Assembly (NCBI RefSeq): GCF_964355755.1
Contig: NC_092672.1
Coordinates: 9,103,501 to 9,167,500, forward strand
Length of the DNA: 64,000 nucleotides
DNA from: Antedon mediterranea
Lineage: Eukaryota; Echinodermata; Crinoidea; Comatulida; Antedonidae
Reading direction: 5' to 3'
In this document: positions 23,001 through 33,600 of the stretch, one piece after another
Layout of the letters: each line of letters starts with the position of its first letter
How positions within the stretch are numbered: the stretch's first letter is position 1
The notes under the pieces: generated by a model
What the model was told of the DNA's origin: nothing
The model's database searches: none
Seen by the model: only the letters and a program-made list of their open reading frames with translations
Made by a program: the position numbers and the translations under genes

Positions 23001-24622
23001 ACCTTATTATGAGTTTGAAAGAAGCAAAGCACCGACAAACTTGCCAATCTTAAAGTTCCAACTTTAGTAAAGTATGTAGTATATATTTCCTAAAACACTA
23101 TGATAATTATGATTTTTTTCTGATTGTTCTATTATTTCCAAATTTTGTTTATTTGAAGAAGATTGTAATAATTTGTAGAAAAATCAGTCGTAGTATGAGT
23201 CGAAAATGTTAACGTAAAATAAAGGAATCAGTACCGGTATACATAACCGGTTTTTGTTGTATCAATCCACCCAGAAATTAGTTAACAGCATGTATTGTTG
23301 TAAAAATAATAATATCAGTACAGGTTCAAGCTTCTCATCAACAACTATAGTTTTCTTAGTAGTGAATATTTTATTAGAATAATTATGACATAATATGGGA
23401 CATTATAGAGGGCGCTATATAAGCATGCAGAGAGATTAAATAATTTTGTGTAAACAGCGTTGCCAACCGAAATGTTTGGTTTAAAGGATTTAACCTATTA
23501 CACTGAAGCCCTGATCGGTTCGAGGTCTTTCAAGAACATTTTTAATAGTTGAAGAGAGATTATTTAGAGGGTTAGGTTTAGTAGAGTATATTTAGGAAGT
23601 AGATCAGCTATCTTGCAATACTTTATAATACAAAATAATAAAGGTAATGAATTATTCATGATTTCTGCCTTAACCTCATAGAAAAAAAATAATGCAACCC
23701 GATGTACTGGTCATCCAACTTGGAAATAATGTAAAAATAAACCACGAACCTTTTTGTATTTTGTCTTTTAGTACAGCCATGGACGTTACATCAGACTATT
23801 TCTGACACAAATTTGCCACAACATGTAGATTCTTTCCAAAATAATGGAAAGTATTATATAGTTGTACTAAGCTTTGGAGATAGTGAAGCGCGTCCAAGGC
23901 TAACCCATGTATATAGATATAGTAAATCAACAGAACTGTTTGAGCTTCATCAATCTATAGATAGACCTTACACGAGTTACCATTTTATACTCTTTGAGGT
24001 AAAGCTGGTTTATCTATTGAATTATTTCTGAGACTCAGGCTGAAGTACATTCACACTTGTTCTGGTTTCCTGGAACGGAAGACTGGCAATTTTGTTAAAT
24101 AAAAAATATTTTAAAAAAAATAGTAATTGTCTACAGCGGTGTGAACGTAACTGACGCACATGAATCATTTTCTTTGGATTTTTAGTCCACTGATGATCAC
24201 TATGCATTACTAAAATACATATTAAATAAATGAATAACTATTTATTATTTTAAAAATACCTTGTATTCTCAAAAGAACAGTTGGTTGCAATGAGACCTTT
24301 TAAAAACACATTTTAGTAGAATGATTTAGGAGTTTTAATAATATAAACTATCATGTTTATATTTCAGGCTTACAAACAACAATACCTTGTAGTGACGTCA
24401 TATACTGATGTCGTTACAAATGGTTACGTTGTTAAGGTACAGTTCTACAGACTAGAAGGCAATTACTTCGTAACACATTTTGAGATCGATACTTGTAGAT
24501 CTATTGGATGGGATAACTTTGTTACGGACAATGATGTCTATATTATTGAAGGCAACTACTACGGGGGACAATGTACCTCCGCAAATTCAAACGGGAATTT
24601 GAAAATATATAAATTAACATAA
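13231..24622 (+). CDS. Gene 3: complete PAN-EGF-EAR-kringle-WSC-EAR secreted protein
   Basis: Fifteen exons join in frame to 2613 nt (870 residues): 13231-13575, 13884-14010, 14282-14387, 14796-14986, 15668-15840, 16035-16170, 16898-16945, 17544-17798, 20268-20273, 20711-20883, 21382-21545, 22100-22266, 22516-22755, 23772-23998, 24368-24622. Introns are GT-AG. Domains are: signal peptide 1-27; PAN to 115; EGF 116-158; four EAR blades 159-376, with RGD in the third; six-cysteine kringle 376-461; a two-residue microexon; an unnamed domain 463-631; a six-cysteine WSC 631-711; three EAR blades 711-870. EAR (EPTP) repeats of LGI and TSPEAR proteins form seven-bladed propellers for protein binding; kringle, PAN and WSC bind proteins or glycans. 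An extracellular adhesion or recognition role is inferred. The start is the first Met before a hydrophobic leader, although Met at residues 3 and 4 are possible too. AATAAA follows at 24679. Confidence 0.82.
14080..14225. mobile_element. MITE with AAAGCTCTGTCTACAC ends, copy 1
   Basis: An inverted pair beginning AAAGCTCTGTCTACACTGTC and ending in its complement GTAGACAGTGCTTT encloses about 100 bp. The centre has 'ttgtcaaactagtttgata'. Flanking TA on both sides fits a Tc1/mariner-type duplication. It lies in gene 3 intron 2. Related copies are at 14463-14580 and 35119-35262. Confidence 0.7.
14282..16945 (+). CDS. Gene 3 propeller N-half: four EAR (EPTP) blades
   Basis: Five exons encode blades recognisable by HFW-x3-LYIV, VFT-x3-DVYVA, SFLQDSRGDSSWFVARF and FEMDGSNYLVLP, each followed by a Y-x-Y/F/Y-R strand. 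The pattern matches the 'f..g...YL.v.......s.vy.w' signature of EPTP repeats. Intron phases in order are 2, 1, 0, 1, 1. The fragment CGRC-STSF gives a conserved cysteine pair. The last 48-nt exon (GRPKTASVFAIFILNE) is a linker or the edge of blade four. Confidence 0.78.
14463..14580. mobile_element. MITE with AAAGCTCTGTCTACAC ends, copy 2 (degenerate)
   Basis: The right end 'gtgtagacagagcttta' is well preserved. The left end 'tatagactatcaagctag' is weaker. It lies in gene 3 intron 3, about 240 bp from copy 1. Confidence 0.5.
16228..16340. mobile_element. Foldback element, family with copy at 59704-59868 (short copy)
   Basis: The left part 'tacaaataatgaatgtttatgagtg' is mirrored by 'ccattacacgaatacaaaaacattcat' on the right, with 'ggttatat/atataacc'-type blocks near the centre. 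It lies in the gene 3 intron before the linker exon. Confidence 0.6.
17544..17798 (+). CDS. Kringle exon of gene 3
   Basis: A phase 1-1 exon encodes 85 residues with the six kringle cysteines (ECY, TCQKW, YCRNP, AWCHT, EYCDI, INC). The lysine-pocket region reads CRNPALGVTAW, so both acidic residues kept in gene 1 are absent; lysine binding in the plasminogen manner is unlikely. The donor is GTATGT. The other kringle donors are GTAGGT. Confidence 0.88.
17868..18090. repeat. Inverted-repeat segment, probable MITE remnant
   Basis: Blocks 'gaagcgactcgcgtcaagcgtc' and, about 150 bp on, 'gacgcctaccgcgtgtcgcttc' are inverted and imperfect. 'gtgtaaatgtacaatgtgcaccggcc' marks a possible end; a related piece lies near 59080-59110. 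Ends are not defined. Confidence 0.4.
18091..20267 (+). other. Long gene 3 intron between kringle and microexon
   Basis: No exon was recognised over about 2.2 kb. It contains a perfect hairpin at 19599-19635 and tandem-like pieces around 18815-18880 ('tttaacacaagtaggtaaat' repeated with changes) and 18990-19090. The gene 5 copy has a WxxW domain at this place; no WxxW remnant could be seen here. Confidence 0.5.
19599..19635. repeat. Perfect 13-bp stem hairpin
   Basis: CTAGATGGTACGC is followed by an 11-base loop (gagcgaagcga) and then GCGTACCATCTAG. The loop is itself nearly symmetric. It may be a cruciform or the core of a lost foldback element. Confidence 0.7.
20268..20273 (+). CDS. Six-nucleotide microexon of gene 3
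   Basis: The sequence 'ccgctg' sits between a T-rich tract ending TTGTAG and the donor GTAAGT. Phase 1 in and phase 1 out: it adds two residues between the kringle and the W-K-L-V domain. The call rests on the same arrangement at the same place in genes 4, 5 (twice) and 6. It is not needed to keep the frame, so its use must be shown by transcripts. Confidence 0.55.
20711..22266 (+). CDS. Gene 3 unnamed domain (W-K-L-V domain), three exons
   Basis: Exons 20711-20883, 21382-21545 and 22100-22266 (phases 1, 0, 2, 1) encode about 168 residues. It begins WKLVFKAVSGVNNVDLYDLW and goes on with RNEGNQDAMKLDD, HYKSSLVDAW, VKIALYD, LIFNAVDASKTEWFTKERLL, YPWKDL and ends near MYSDRKTSI. Only two cysteines occur, in the last exon (NCADHKFW and EECDYE). 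I do not know a named family for it. Similar 'AWxLVFKA' regions occur, as far as I recall, in uncharacterised cnidarian and deuterostome secreted proteins; that is unverified. It is a symmetric 1-1 module, so it can be shuffled. Confidence 0.7.
22516..22755 (+). CDS. WSC-domain exon of gene 3 (six cysteines)
   Basis: The exon is phase 1-1 and encodes about 80 residues. It starts FLGCYLDNGAERALSSY and continues VTAWDCLDLCRGLDYKYAG, then TACYCGDSG and TTSCLGR. This matches the WSC (cell-wall integrity and polycystin-1 type) order GCY.D, C...C, eCyCG. WSC domains bind carbohydrate in some proteins. Genes 4 and 5 lack the first and last of these cysteines. Confidence 0.82.
23418..23700. repeat. 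Dispersed repeat shared with 59215-59470 in opposite orientation
   Basis: Blocks such as 'gcatgcagagagattaaataattt', 'ccgaaatgtttggt', 'agagggttaggtttagta' and 'taggaagtagatcagctatcttgc' appear as reverse complements, in reversed order, around 59260-59420. A shared 'gaattattcatgatttctgcctta' end occurs in both. It is probably a transposon remnant inside a gene 3 intron. Confidence 0.6.
23772..24622 (+). CDS. Gene 3 propeller C-half: three EAR blades and stop
   Basis: Exons 23772-23998 and 24368-24622 encode three EAR-like strands sets: VDSFQNNGKYYIVVLSF with THVYRY, FEAYKQQYLVVTSY with VQFYRL, and FVTDNDVYIIEGNYYGG with LKIYKL before the stop. Two cysteines (DTCRS, GQCTS) are conserved in all copies. 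Together with the four N-terminal blades this makes seven. Confidence 0.78.
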
Positions 24623-24678
24623 GTTATTAATTCCGGTATGGTAGTGTTTGACAGTTCGGAAAGTTATTTCTGACAGTG

Positions 24679-24684
24679 AATAAA
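24679..24684 (+). terminator. Candidate polyadenylation signal of gene 3
   Basis: AATAAA lies 57 bases after the stop codon. Confidence 0.5.
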
Positions 24685-25149
24685 ACATTCCCGTATAGCG
24701 ATAGATTTCTGGTTTTTTTTTTGCATTTTACTACATTATGATTAGGCCTAATGATTATAATTAATTTTATAGATCTACTGTTCCAGATTATTTCAGCTCA
24801 TTACCTCTATCAAGCTGGTACTAAAACGAGTTTTAAAAAGGGCAAAACTTTTCAGATCATTTTTAACATTTTATTTAATTCATATGGTCGCAGGATACCT
24901 TAAGGTAGACTCCATAAAGTTTATCACAGATAGCTGTATATTCCACCTCGTTAAATAGAGCATTCAATCTTTCTCAACTCATGAAATATTCTCTACCATC
25001 CAACTCATAGACATTTATTATTGATATACTAGACACAATTGATAGATAGATTGAATGTATAAGCCTACATTAAAAAATATTTACATTTTTTATTTAATTA
25101 AGTTTAACCGTGACCAGCGTTCATTTAATTCAGGTGCCGACTTCGCTCC

Positions 25150-25300
25150 TCTAATGATCCCACCCGACTTTTCGATCTAATCGGAAAGCTGGTGACAATG
25201 CTTTTTCTGTCGCCGCTCCGCGGATCTGGAACCTTCATTTGAGAGGAGCGAATTCGGCACCTCTATTTAAACGTCAACTTAAAACTTTTCTTTTTAATTA
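25150..25300 (+). mobile_element. 3' end of a non-LTR retrotransposon (LINE) ORF
   Basis: One frame reads RKAGDNAFSVAAPRIWN and continues LHLRGANSAPLFKRQLKTFLFN before a stop. This is the usual C-terminal signature of CR1/RTE-like reverse-transcriptase ORFs ('GDRAFSVAAPRLWN...FK..LK..LF'). Upstream the frame is broken, so only a dead tail remains. Confidence 0.75.
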
Positions 25301-27560
25301 ATTACTAAGTATTGTTAGGCGTTCTGTTCTTTGTAGAGTGCCATATAAAAAACTATAGAAGAGAATAGAATGAATATGTGTAATGCTGTTTTATTACCTT
25401 ACTTTTATTATTGCTATTAAATGTATTCATATTATAGTACTGGTATATAAAAGCTGTAGCTTAAACCTGAAAGTACAATAATAATCTAATCTATAATCGG
25501 AAAATTGAATATAGTTAAATGTACTTTTAGGCCTATACTTTTTATTGTGTTCATTTATTGAAGTTACTTTCATTATACTGTTATTGATTATAGTTATGCG
25601 CGTAGTAAACATGGTGCGATCGATTTCTTCATTTTTACGGAGTAAAGAGAAACTCAAGTATGCTTAGACTTTCCCGAGTGAACAAAATATGGACAATGCC
25701 AAAAGTTAGTTAGTAGAAAGCTTATGTGTGGATGTTTGTGTTAAAGTAACAATCGGCAGTTTCAACCACTAAAGAGAACATTGTAAAAGTTCATTATTTA
25801 AGAACGACTATATTATTCGTAATGTTTACTAATCCAAAAATCCAAAATCTTCTTGAAACAAAAGACATAGGCCTAATTGTTTTAAAAGGCTAACATTTTA
25901 GACAACGATAAGTACAATGTGGCACAACTGGCGCACTTTTCTTTTAACTTTTTCTTGTGTCTATTGTATAGCTTGATATGGATTATTTAGGCATAATATT
26001 ACTGAGAAATAAGTCATAAAAATAATAAAATTGATTTACGTATTGATGTATACGATGTTGTAAAAGAAAGCTTTCACTACCGTAGTATTTATACATCGGC
26101 GATGGAAACGACAATTTTACAAGCTGTTGTATGTCTGTCTCTTTTCCGTCTCGCAAGTGCCGTTGTGACATGCCCCAATACGGAAACAAATGCCATCTAC
26201 CATGGTCGCAAGCACTGGACAATTCCAGATGCTATGACTACTTACAACGATACTGACTTGACGAGTTGTTCAGTGTTGTGTCGTCAAGACACTAAATGTA
26301 AATCGTTCGCGGTTGCTGAAGACACCTGCACGCTGTATTCGATACAGGTGGGCAAGAATACCAGGAAGCTTGTTAAAGATATAAAGTCGGTGCATTTTGA
26401 TGGTCTACAAGTAACACCTACACAGCAGGTTGGTCTGTTATTTTTCTTTTATCGTAATACTACTAACAGCCGTACAAAAATGTACTTGTAGTAACTTCCA
26501 GTTAATCAGTAAACTTTACACTTACATATGTTACACTTCTGTTTGATCATCATTTAAAATGTTTATTCATAATCATTCTATAATTATATATATATTTTAT
26601 GTTCCACTTAGCTAAGACCCTAAGTCCAGCTTCTTAAACATCATCAATTAGGCATACTGTGTGAAATGTATAATACTAAATATAAATGATAGAAGACATT
26701 TTTCCTTTAAAATGAAGTTCATAAATAATATGTTTACCGTGAATTTCATACTGAATTTAGATATAGGGGAATTTGGAATTAGAAGACGCTTCGGGATGTA
26801 AATTCCTTTTGGACATTTTTAGGGCTATCTCTGTTTTGTACTTTTGTGTTGGTATCGAAATAAATCAAATCAAACATAATAATATTATTTTTAGCGGTAT
26901 AAAACATGCCTTTATTATTGTCAATTCAATTTTTGGAGTAATTATTAATTAAGGTTTTCTTTATTAGTTAATAGGTAACATTGCTTTGATTCCATACTGT
27001 TGATTTTGCTCTTCAGAGTTGTTTAGGGACATGTTCAACGGGGAACTTGTGTCAGAATGGAGCAAGTTGCGTTAACGATTGCAGTGGCAGAGGTTACAGT
27101 TGTATATGTACGGTGAGGTTCAGAGGCAGTAACTTTGAATATGGTAAGTAGATAAATTGGATAGATTGTGTGTACACTTCTTCATTTAAATGGTGTGTGT
27201 GTCTGTAAACGTGTTGACAAATGGTGTGTGATTATTGGAAAAGAACACAATCATTTAACACACATAATAAGTTTGTGTATAATTCGATATTTAACTAAAA
27301 AATCTCACTTGGTATATATTTTCTTCTAGCATTGGCAAATAGACTGAGTTTCCAAGCAACTATTCCACTCGATGATCCTAACCGTTTAAGTCATTTCTGG
27401 TCTGAAGATAGACTTTACATTGTTACCCGCAATTTGTAAGTATAAACAGATAAAAAACAACCTCTGTAACACACCTAAATTAATACGTTATTGACATTTG
27501 AATCATACATTGTTTTGCCCATTGTTATTGAACGTAGGCTACGTATGAAGGTAGCCCTAC

Positions 27561-27773
27561 TAAGCTTGGTTCCCACTAGCAACGCAACGCAACATACGCA
27601 ACGTAAGAAAATGCCCTTCCAATAATTGTATTTGCCCCTGCCTGAAATCAAACCTACGATGTTTGCAGCACTGTTGCGTCGTCGGTTCCCACCTGTGATT
27701 ACGCAATACAGCACTTTGGGTCAATACGTCGTTGCGTTTCGTTACGTTGCGTCGCTAGTGCGAACCACGCATT
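27561..27773. mobile_element. MITE, GCTTGGTTCCCACTAG family
   Basis: The element starts TAAGCTTGGTTCCCACTAG and ends 'gctagtgcgaaccacgcatta', with 'acgcaacgcaac' and 'cgtttcgttacgttgcg' blocks in between. It lies in gene 4 intron 3. Confidence 0.7.
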
Positions 27774-27917
27774 ACAGTACAGTATATTGCACGAATACAA
27801 ACATGTATGACGACGTGTGTAACTTTTATACTCCGTGTTGAGCTTACTTTCAATCAAGGTAATCTAACAACAAGGCGAACTCAGATTTGTATCACTTACT
27901 AACGTAACATTAACCAC

Positions 27918-28268
27918 TTAAGCTTGGTTCCCACTAGAACGTAACGCAAGGACGTAAACGCAACGCAAGCGTTTTAACCAATCACAAGCGATGGCTTATT
28001 CGCTTGTGATTTCTAACTGTCTATAACTTCGCTTGTCATTGGTTCAAGCTTTAGCGGTTGATTTTTGTTACGTAAAGCGTGGTTCAACGCAGCGACGTAT
28101 TGAAGTGATGTATTGCGTAATCACAAGTGGGAACCGACGACGCAACAATGCTGCAAAAATCGCAGGTTTGATTCCACGCAGGCGGGGGCAAACACAATTA
28201 TTGGACGGGTATTTTCTTACGTTGCGTAGGTTGCGTTACGTTGCGTCGCTAGTGGGAACCAAGCTTTA
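27918..28268. mobile_element. MITE, GCTTGGTTCCCACTAG family, composite copy
   Basis: The left end is TTAAGCTTGGTTCCCACTAG and the right end 'ctagtgggaaccaagctttag'. An internal 'aagcgtggttcaacgcagcg' near 28077 suggests two overlapping copies. It lies in the same intron as the copy at 27561. Confidence 0.7.
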
Positions 28269-30716
28269 GTGGTTAATATTAAATTAGTTGATTTTTGTTA
28301 TGTTAGTAGTTAATGTTACATTAGTGGTTTATTTTTGTGATGTTAGTGGTTAATGTTATATTAATGGTTGATTGTTACGTTAGTGGGTGATACAACACTG
28401 AGTTCGTCTAGATAAGAACTCCTTTGTTCATCTTATGTGTGGCTTCGACAAATACCAACAGAACTGTACTATTTACGAGCGGTGTGTGTTAAGGGACGTG
28501 GAACTGATTGTGTCGCAGTCACAGATAAACCCTTTGATCTCTGGAACTCGGCATCTTGTTAGATTGCCATGTTTCAATCAAATACTCTTCCATATGTTAT
28601 CTTGTCTACTTATGAAATTATAATTATATAATAGTTCAGCTAAAATCTTTGACGATTAAATAAATGGCAGATTGATTGAATACAATATTAATGTTTTGTA
28701 TTCGTAATAGTGAAAGAATTTCCATTGGATGAAGATCAGAACTATTGACTATTATTTTCATGTTGTGGGTATTGGTGAACTACCCGCTTTTCTAATAATA
28801 ATTGTACTTGTTTTTTGTGCAGAGGATCACCTTTATGTGTTTAATTATGACGTGCAGATGTCTACGTATGAGCAGATCCAGTTCATAGCAGACAGTCTAG
28901 TGTGGCAGGTTAAAGTATTTACTGTGGACGATGATGTGTATGTTTCAAAAGGAAAAGGTTTTCTACAGATCCAATGCACGTGTACCGCTTCAATCCAGAA
29001 ACTGGTAATAATTACTTTGATATAACATAACACTAGGATTTAGATTCTTTTAAATCCATAAAATACTGAGGCGACTAATTCATGCTTTGATTTATAGTAG
29101 TACAGTAGTTAGTTGACTTATTGTGGTTAGTTATTGTGTGTTAATGCCACACCACCACACCCACCCACCCTCTGTTAGCAGACACATTTGGGAGTGAGAG
29201 AGAGAAACATTCTTTAGAAATTTCAAACTCTTCTCTTTCAGACCTTTAGACCTAATTCTTTTTATTGACAGCAGTAGGAAGACTAACTATTATGTTTGCA
29301 TGGCTATGCCTTATTATATTTAAAAGGAGAGAACTTTTAAATGTACTACTATTGTAACTACACAACGTTTATATACTACTTATATTAATATATTATTGTT
29401 TTAAAGAACAACTTGAGGATAGATTTTCAGTAGAATGTGGGCATTGCTCGACATCGTTTCTTCAAGATAGTAGAGGAGACTCAAGTTTGTTCGTTGCCCG
29501 ATTTCAAAATCCAGACAAAACTACAAACTCCGAAATGTATTCATTTACAAGAGATGGCATCGGTGAAGAATATAGTCAGGTAAGTTGTTCAATTCTACAT
29601 TAAAATAGGCCCTACATTGATTTCGATCTTCTTTTTCGCAACTAAACCATACACCAAAAATTGCTGATTTTTTAGTTTAGTACTGAATCCAAAGTGGTCA
29701 CATGGATATATAGAACCGACAAAATCGGTTACATGAATTGACAAAGTTACAAGATTCAAACGCACCAACATAACTTAACATGATATCATAGGTCATCTGT
29801 TCTTGGTCATCGCAAATCAAAATATCCCTATTTTTTTCATCAAATATAGCTAAACAAAATTCATTAAGAAAATTCATATCCACAGGTCTTTATTTTTTTT
29901 GTATAATTATTGACTTTATTTTTATAGGCCTACAGATATAATATTATTCGAAACATAGTTATAGTATTAAACCTGATGTGGCTTATGGGGAAATATTATA
30001 GTCTGGGGGTCAATTTTAGTGTTTTTAACATCCTAAAACTATTTGTTATTGTTTCTTCGTAATAAAGTTAATTGAAACAAATGGAGTGGCAGATTCGAAC
30101 ATGTTTGAAATGGACGGAAGTAACTATCTAGTATTGCCACATACAGCCAATACAGCTGGTAATACCAAAGACACGTTGATATATCGGCAACGTCACGATT
30201 ACGGTAAGAAAGCGTTTTTTTAAAATCGCCTTGCATTGATAAATATTGCAGACAGAGGTAAAAAATGAACTTGTTTTAATTTAAAAATATCACGTCATAC
30301 TGTAGATGAAAGGTTTCTAATATATATTTGTGGTAATCGTTTTTAAGAAATGGAATACTAGTTTGTGTACACGTTGAAATAGTTACCGTTTTATAATGTG
30401 AGGCCAATTGAAACTGATAAAGATGATGATGTAATCTAATAAAATGATAAAACGATATAAATAGAAGATCAATGAGGCTAATTTTAATATAATGTGTAAT
30501 TTTCAATGATTAATTTATGTGATGTAGGCCTATGACTTTATCAATTTTTACATATTTTGATGTGTTTTTTATTTTTATTTTTATATATATTTATATTACA
30601 TTCTTTCAATAAACAAACGTTAAAAATATTAATGGTATGTTTTTATTTATTATTTCGTTTATTTTAGGAAGACCAGCAACGGCATCGGTGTTCGCAATTA
30701 TTCATTCTAAATGAAG

Positions 30717-31722
30717 GTAAGCGAGTTTAACTTTTAATATAGTAAATTGTTCTGATCCGCATCAACAAATCTGAGTTCCACTTTTTTTTCCATGGCACAT
30801 GCTTTATACACCTAAGATGGAACTGTGAATGTTTTTGTATATTTGTTGAAAAATGTAATGTTATACAATCATCATTATTAAATTACCTTAATTATGTTAT
30901 TCTTTTGGTTTATAATTAAAGTAACATAATAACTTTTTTTTTACTTTCTATCATACGTATTTAAGCCAACGGTAAAGTATGTTTAGTTTATGTTACATGC
31001 ATTTTTACTAAGTATATGTAAACTATTTTTGTTTTTCTTGTAATAATGTGATACTCCTGGTCCGAACTTAAGTGTTAGTTTCTCTAAGACAATCTAACAC
31101 CAATATGCTGAGCCCCAGAGATCAAAAGGTTTATCTGTGGTTGCGATCAATTCCACACCTTCTAACTCTTTGACTGATTTTCGATTGGTCAATTGGCTTC
31201 CTAAATCTTTGGTTAACAGACACCGCGCCGCAGTTGAGAATATGTATACAGTTGGTATTTGTCGCAGCCAGACATAAGATCAAAGTACTTCTACAAGTGC
31301 CTATCTTGGCAAGCCGAGCTCAGCGTCCTGTTGTTAGGTTACCTTAGTTTCTCTCTTACAGTAATATCTTACTAAATAGAAACTAAAGAATGTTTGATTG
31401 GTGACTCGTTTTTGTTTTGTTTTGTCAAAATAATTTTAGTTTCGCACTTTTTAGTGTATATTTAAAATACAGTCTTTCATGAAAAATAACATTACACATT
31501 ATTACACACTTAGATTTATAGTTTAAAAACGACTACTTTTTTGGAAAGGCTATTAGGCATACTTTATTAAATGTAAAGATTTTGTTTTTGTTCATGAATC
31601 AATCAAACAATTATTCTAATTTTGCTGTAATTCTATATTTTTTATAGTGCAGTATCACTGTTATGGCAAAAATACATATTATCTTATTTTAAAAAAAGAC
31701 TATTTTAATAAAATTCTTACAG
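30717..31722 (+). other. Gene 4 segment where the kringle exon is missing
   Basis: No kringle sequence is present between the linker exon and the W-K-L-V exon; only the microexon-like 'ccaacg' at 30966 remains. Around 31040-31350 there is more GC-rich single-copy-looking sequence without an open frame that I could assign. Confidence 0.55.
30966..30971 (+). CDS. Microexon relic in gene 4
   Basis: 'ccaacg' is preceded by 'tcatacgtatttaag', almost the same as upstream of the gene 6 microexon, and followed by GTAAAG. It is kept although the neighbouring kringle exon is gone. Confidence 0.5.
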
Positions 31723-31910
31723 ATTGGAAACTTGTATTCAAAGCTGTTTCTGGTGTTAATAACGTTGACCTGTATGATTTGTGGAGCACAGCAGGATCAA
31801 GGAATGAAGGAAACCAAGATGCCATGAAGCTTGATGATTCCTTTAGAGACCATTACAAAAGCAGCCTAGTTGACGCCTGGAACATGGTTTCCAAAGCAAG
31901 TTTGCTATAG

Positions 31911-31913
<3 letters not shown>

Positions 31914-31955
<42 letters not shown>
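31914..31955. repeat. (AT)n at the exon-loss junction of gene 4
   Basis: A run of about 20 AT dinucleotides lies between the W-K-L-V exon and the WSC exon, exactly where two exons and their introns are missing. It may mark the deletion point. Confidence 0.8.
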
Positions 31956-31956
<1 letters not shown>

Positions 31957-32012
31957 TGTACTACTGTAGTAGGTATATTACAATGTATATTTCGATATTG
32001 TTGTTTATGTAG

Positions 32013-32252
32013 TTCTTATCGACTCATACCGCGATAATGAGGCTGATAGAGCACTTTCCGGGTACATTTTGAAGTCACCTGGTGTAACAGCCTGGGATTG
32101 TCTTGACCTGTGCCGTGGTTTGGATTACAAATATGCTGGTATTAATAATAAGCACACCGAGTGTTATTGTGGCGACAGTGGTTATGCTTCAGGCGGAACA
32201 GCATCTTTCGTTGAACGTTCTCAATCTGAAACAACACTTATGATGAACACAG
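32013..32252 (+). pseudogene. WSC exon of gene 4 (four cysteines)
   Basis: The exon is open and reads DSYRDNEADRALSGY, VTAWDCLDLCRGLDYKYAG, TECYCGDSG and TASFVERSQ. The first cysteine of the module is Ser and the last is Phe, as in gene 5. It sits in a broken gene. Confidence 0.7.
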
Positions 32253-32934
32253 GTATACCACATAAAATGAATTTCATTGAAATGTACAGATCCAATATAG
32301 ACCTTTGGAATTAGAAAGATACAGGTTAAGGACATTGTGGAAAAACTTTTTTATTTATAATATTACCATTAAATTTCGGAATATTGCTTTATGTTGGTCA
32401 ACCTCATTTTTTTATTACGTAACTTTACCGGTGATTTTAAACCGTCCCACAATGCATCGTTTTAAAGGTCTTTCACTATAATTTTCTATGGGTATGACTT
32501 TAAGTTCTTCCTTCTGAGAAAACTCCAACATGGTATATCGTTGCTTTTCTAATAATTATACTATCTCATTTACATTTTCAGTTCAACCATGGAAATTACA
32601 TCAAACTATTCGGACACAAATTTTCCTAAAACGACAGATTCTTTTGAACATAACGGAAATTACTATATAATTGTACAAAGTACAAAAGACAGTGAAGCAC
32701 GGCCACTACACACTCATGTATATAAATATAGAAAATCAACCGAGCTTTTTGAACGACATCAATTCACAGATAGTCCATACGGTTTCGGCACATTTACACT
32801 AGTAGAGGTAATGTATGTCATAATATATTTACATTGTTAGTCATAGTAATGTATTATTAATAATTCGATGGAATAAGAAAGAATAAATCCTTCTCCCTGG
32901 CTTATAACTTTCTACAGACATTTTTTTTCATTAT

Positions 32935-33600
32935 TTCTAAACTAATTCCTCCACAAATTCCTTCAATGATTCCTTCACTAATTCCTTCGCTAATTCCTCC
33001 ACTAATTTCTCACTAATTTATCTACTAATTCATCGACTAGTTCCTCTACTAATTATTCGACTAACTACAGTACTTCACTAATTCTTTGAATACTTCCTTC
33101 ACTAATTTCTCTACTATCTTCCACTAATTCTTCCACTACCTCTTTCACTAATTCTTCCACTATTTTCTTCACTAATTTCTCTACTAATTCCTCCATTGAT
33201 TATTCCACTACCTCCTTCACTAATTCCTAAACTAACTCCTCAACTAATTCCTCAACTAAATCCTCGACTAATTACTCAACTAATTTCTCTCCTAATTCCT
33301 TCCCTAATTCCTTTACTAATTCCTCGACTAATTCCTTAACTAACTTCTCGAATAACTACTCCACTAATTCATTCACTAATTCCATCTCTAATTCCTTTCG
33401 ACTAATTCCTCAACTAACTCCTCGACTAAATACTCCACTAATTCCTCTAATAATTCCTTCACTAATTTCTCTAATAATTTCGCCTCTAATTCCTCTACTA
33501 TTTCTTCACTAATTCATCAACAAATTTTTGTACTATTTCCTCCGCGATATATTTCTACGCTATTTTTTCACGTATTCCCTCCACTAATCCTTCTATCATT
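32935..33600. repeat. Degenerate ~12-bp minisatellite (CTAATTCCT...)
   Basis: About fifty imperfect copies of units such as 'actaattccttc', 'actaattcctcg' and 'actaatttctct' fill the last intron of gene 4. No coding meaning is seen. Confidence 0.85.

Larger units (their letters stand above)
24623..26101. other. Intergenic region between gene 3 and gene 4
   Basis: It holds the gene 3 3' end (AATAAA at 24679-24684), a LINE 3' fragment (25150-25300) and AT-rich DNA. No further exon or RNA gene was seen. The gene 4 promoter is expected in the last few hundred bases. Confidence 0.5.
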
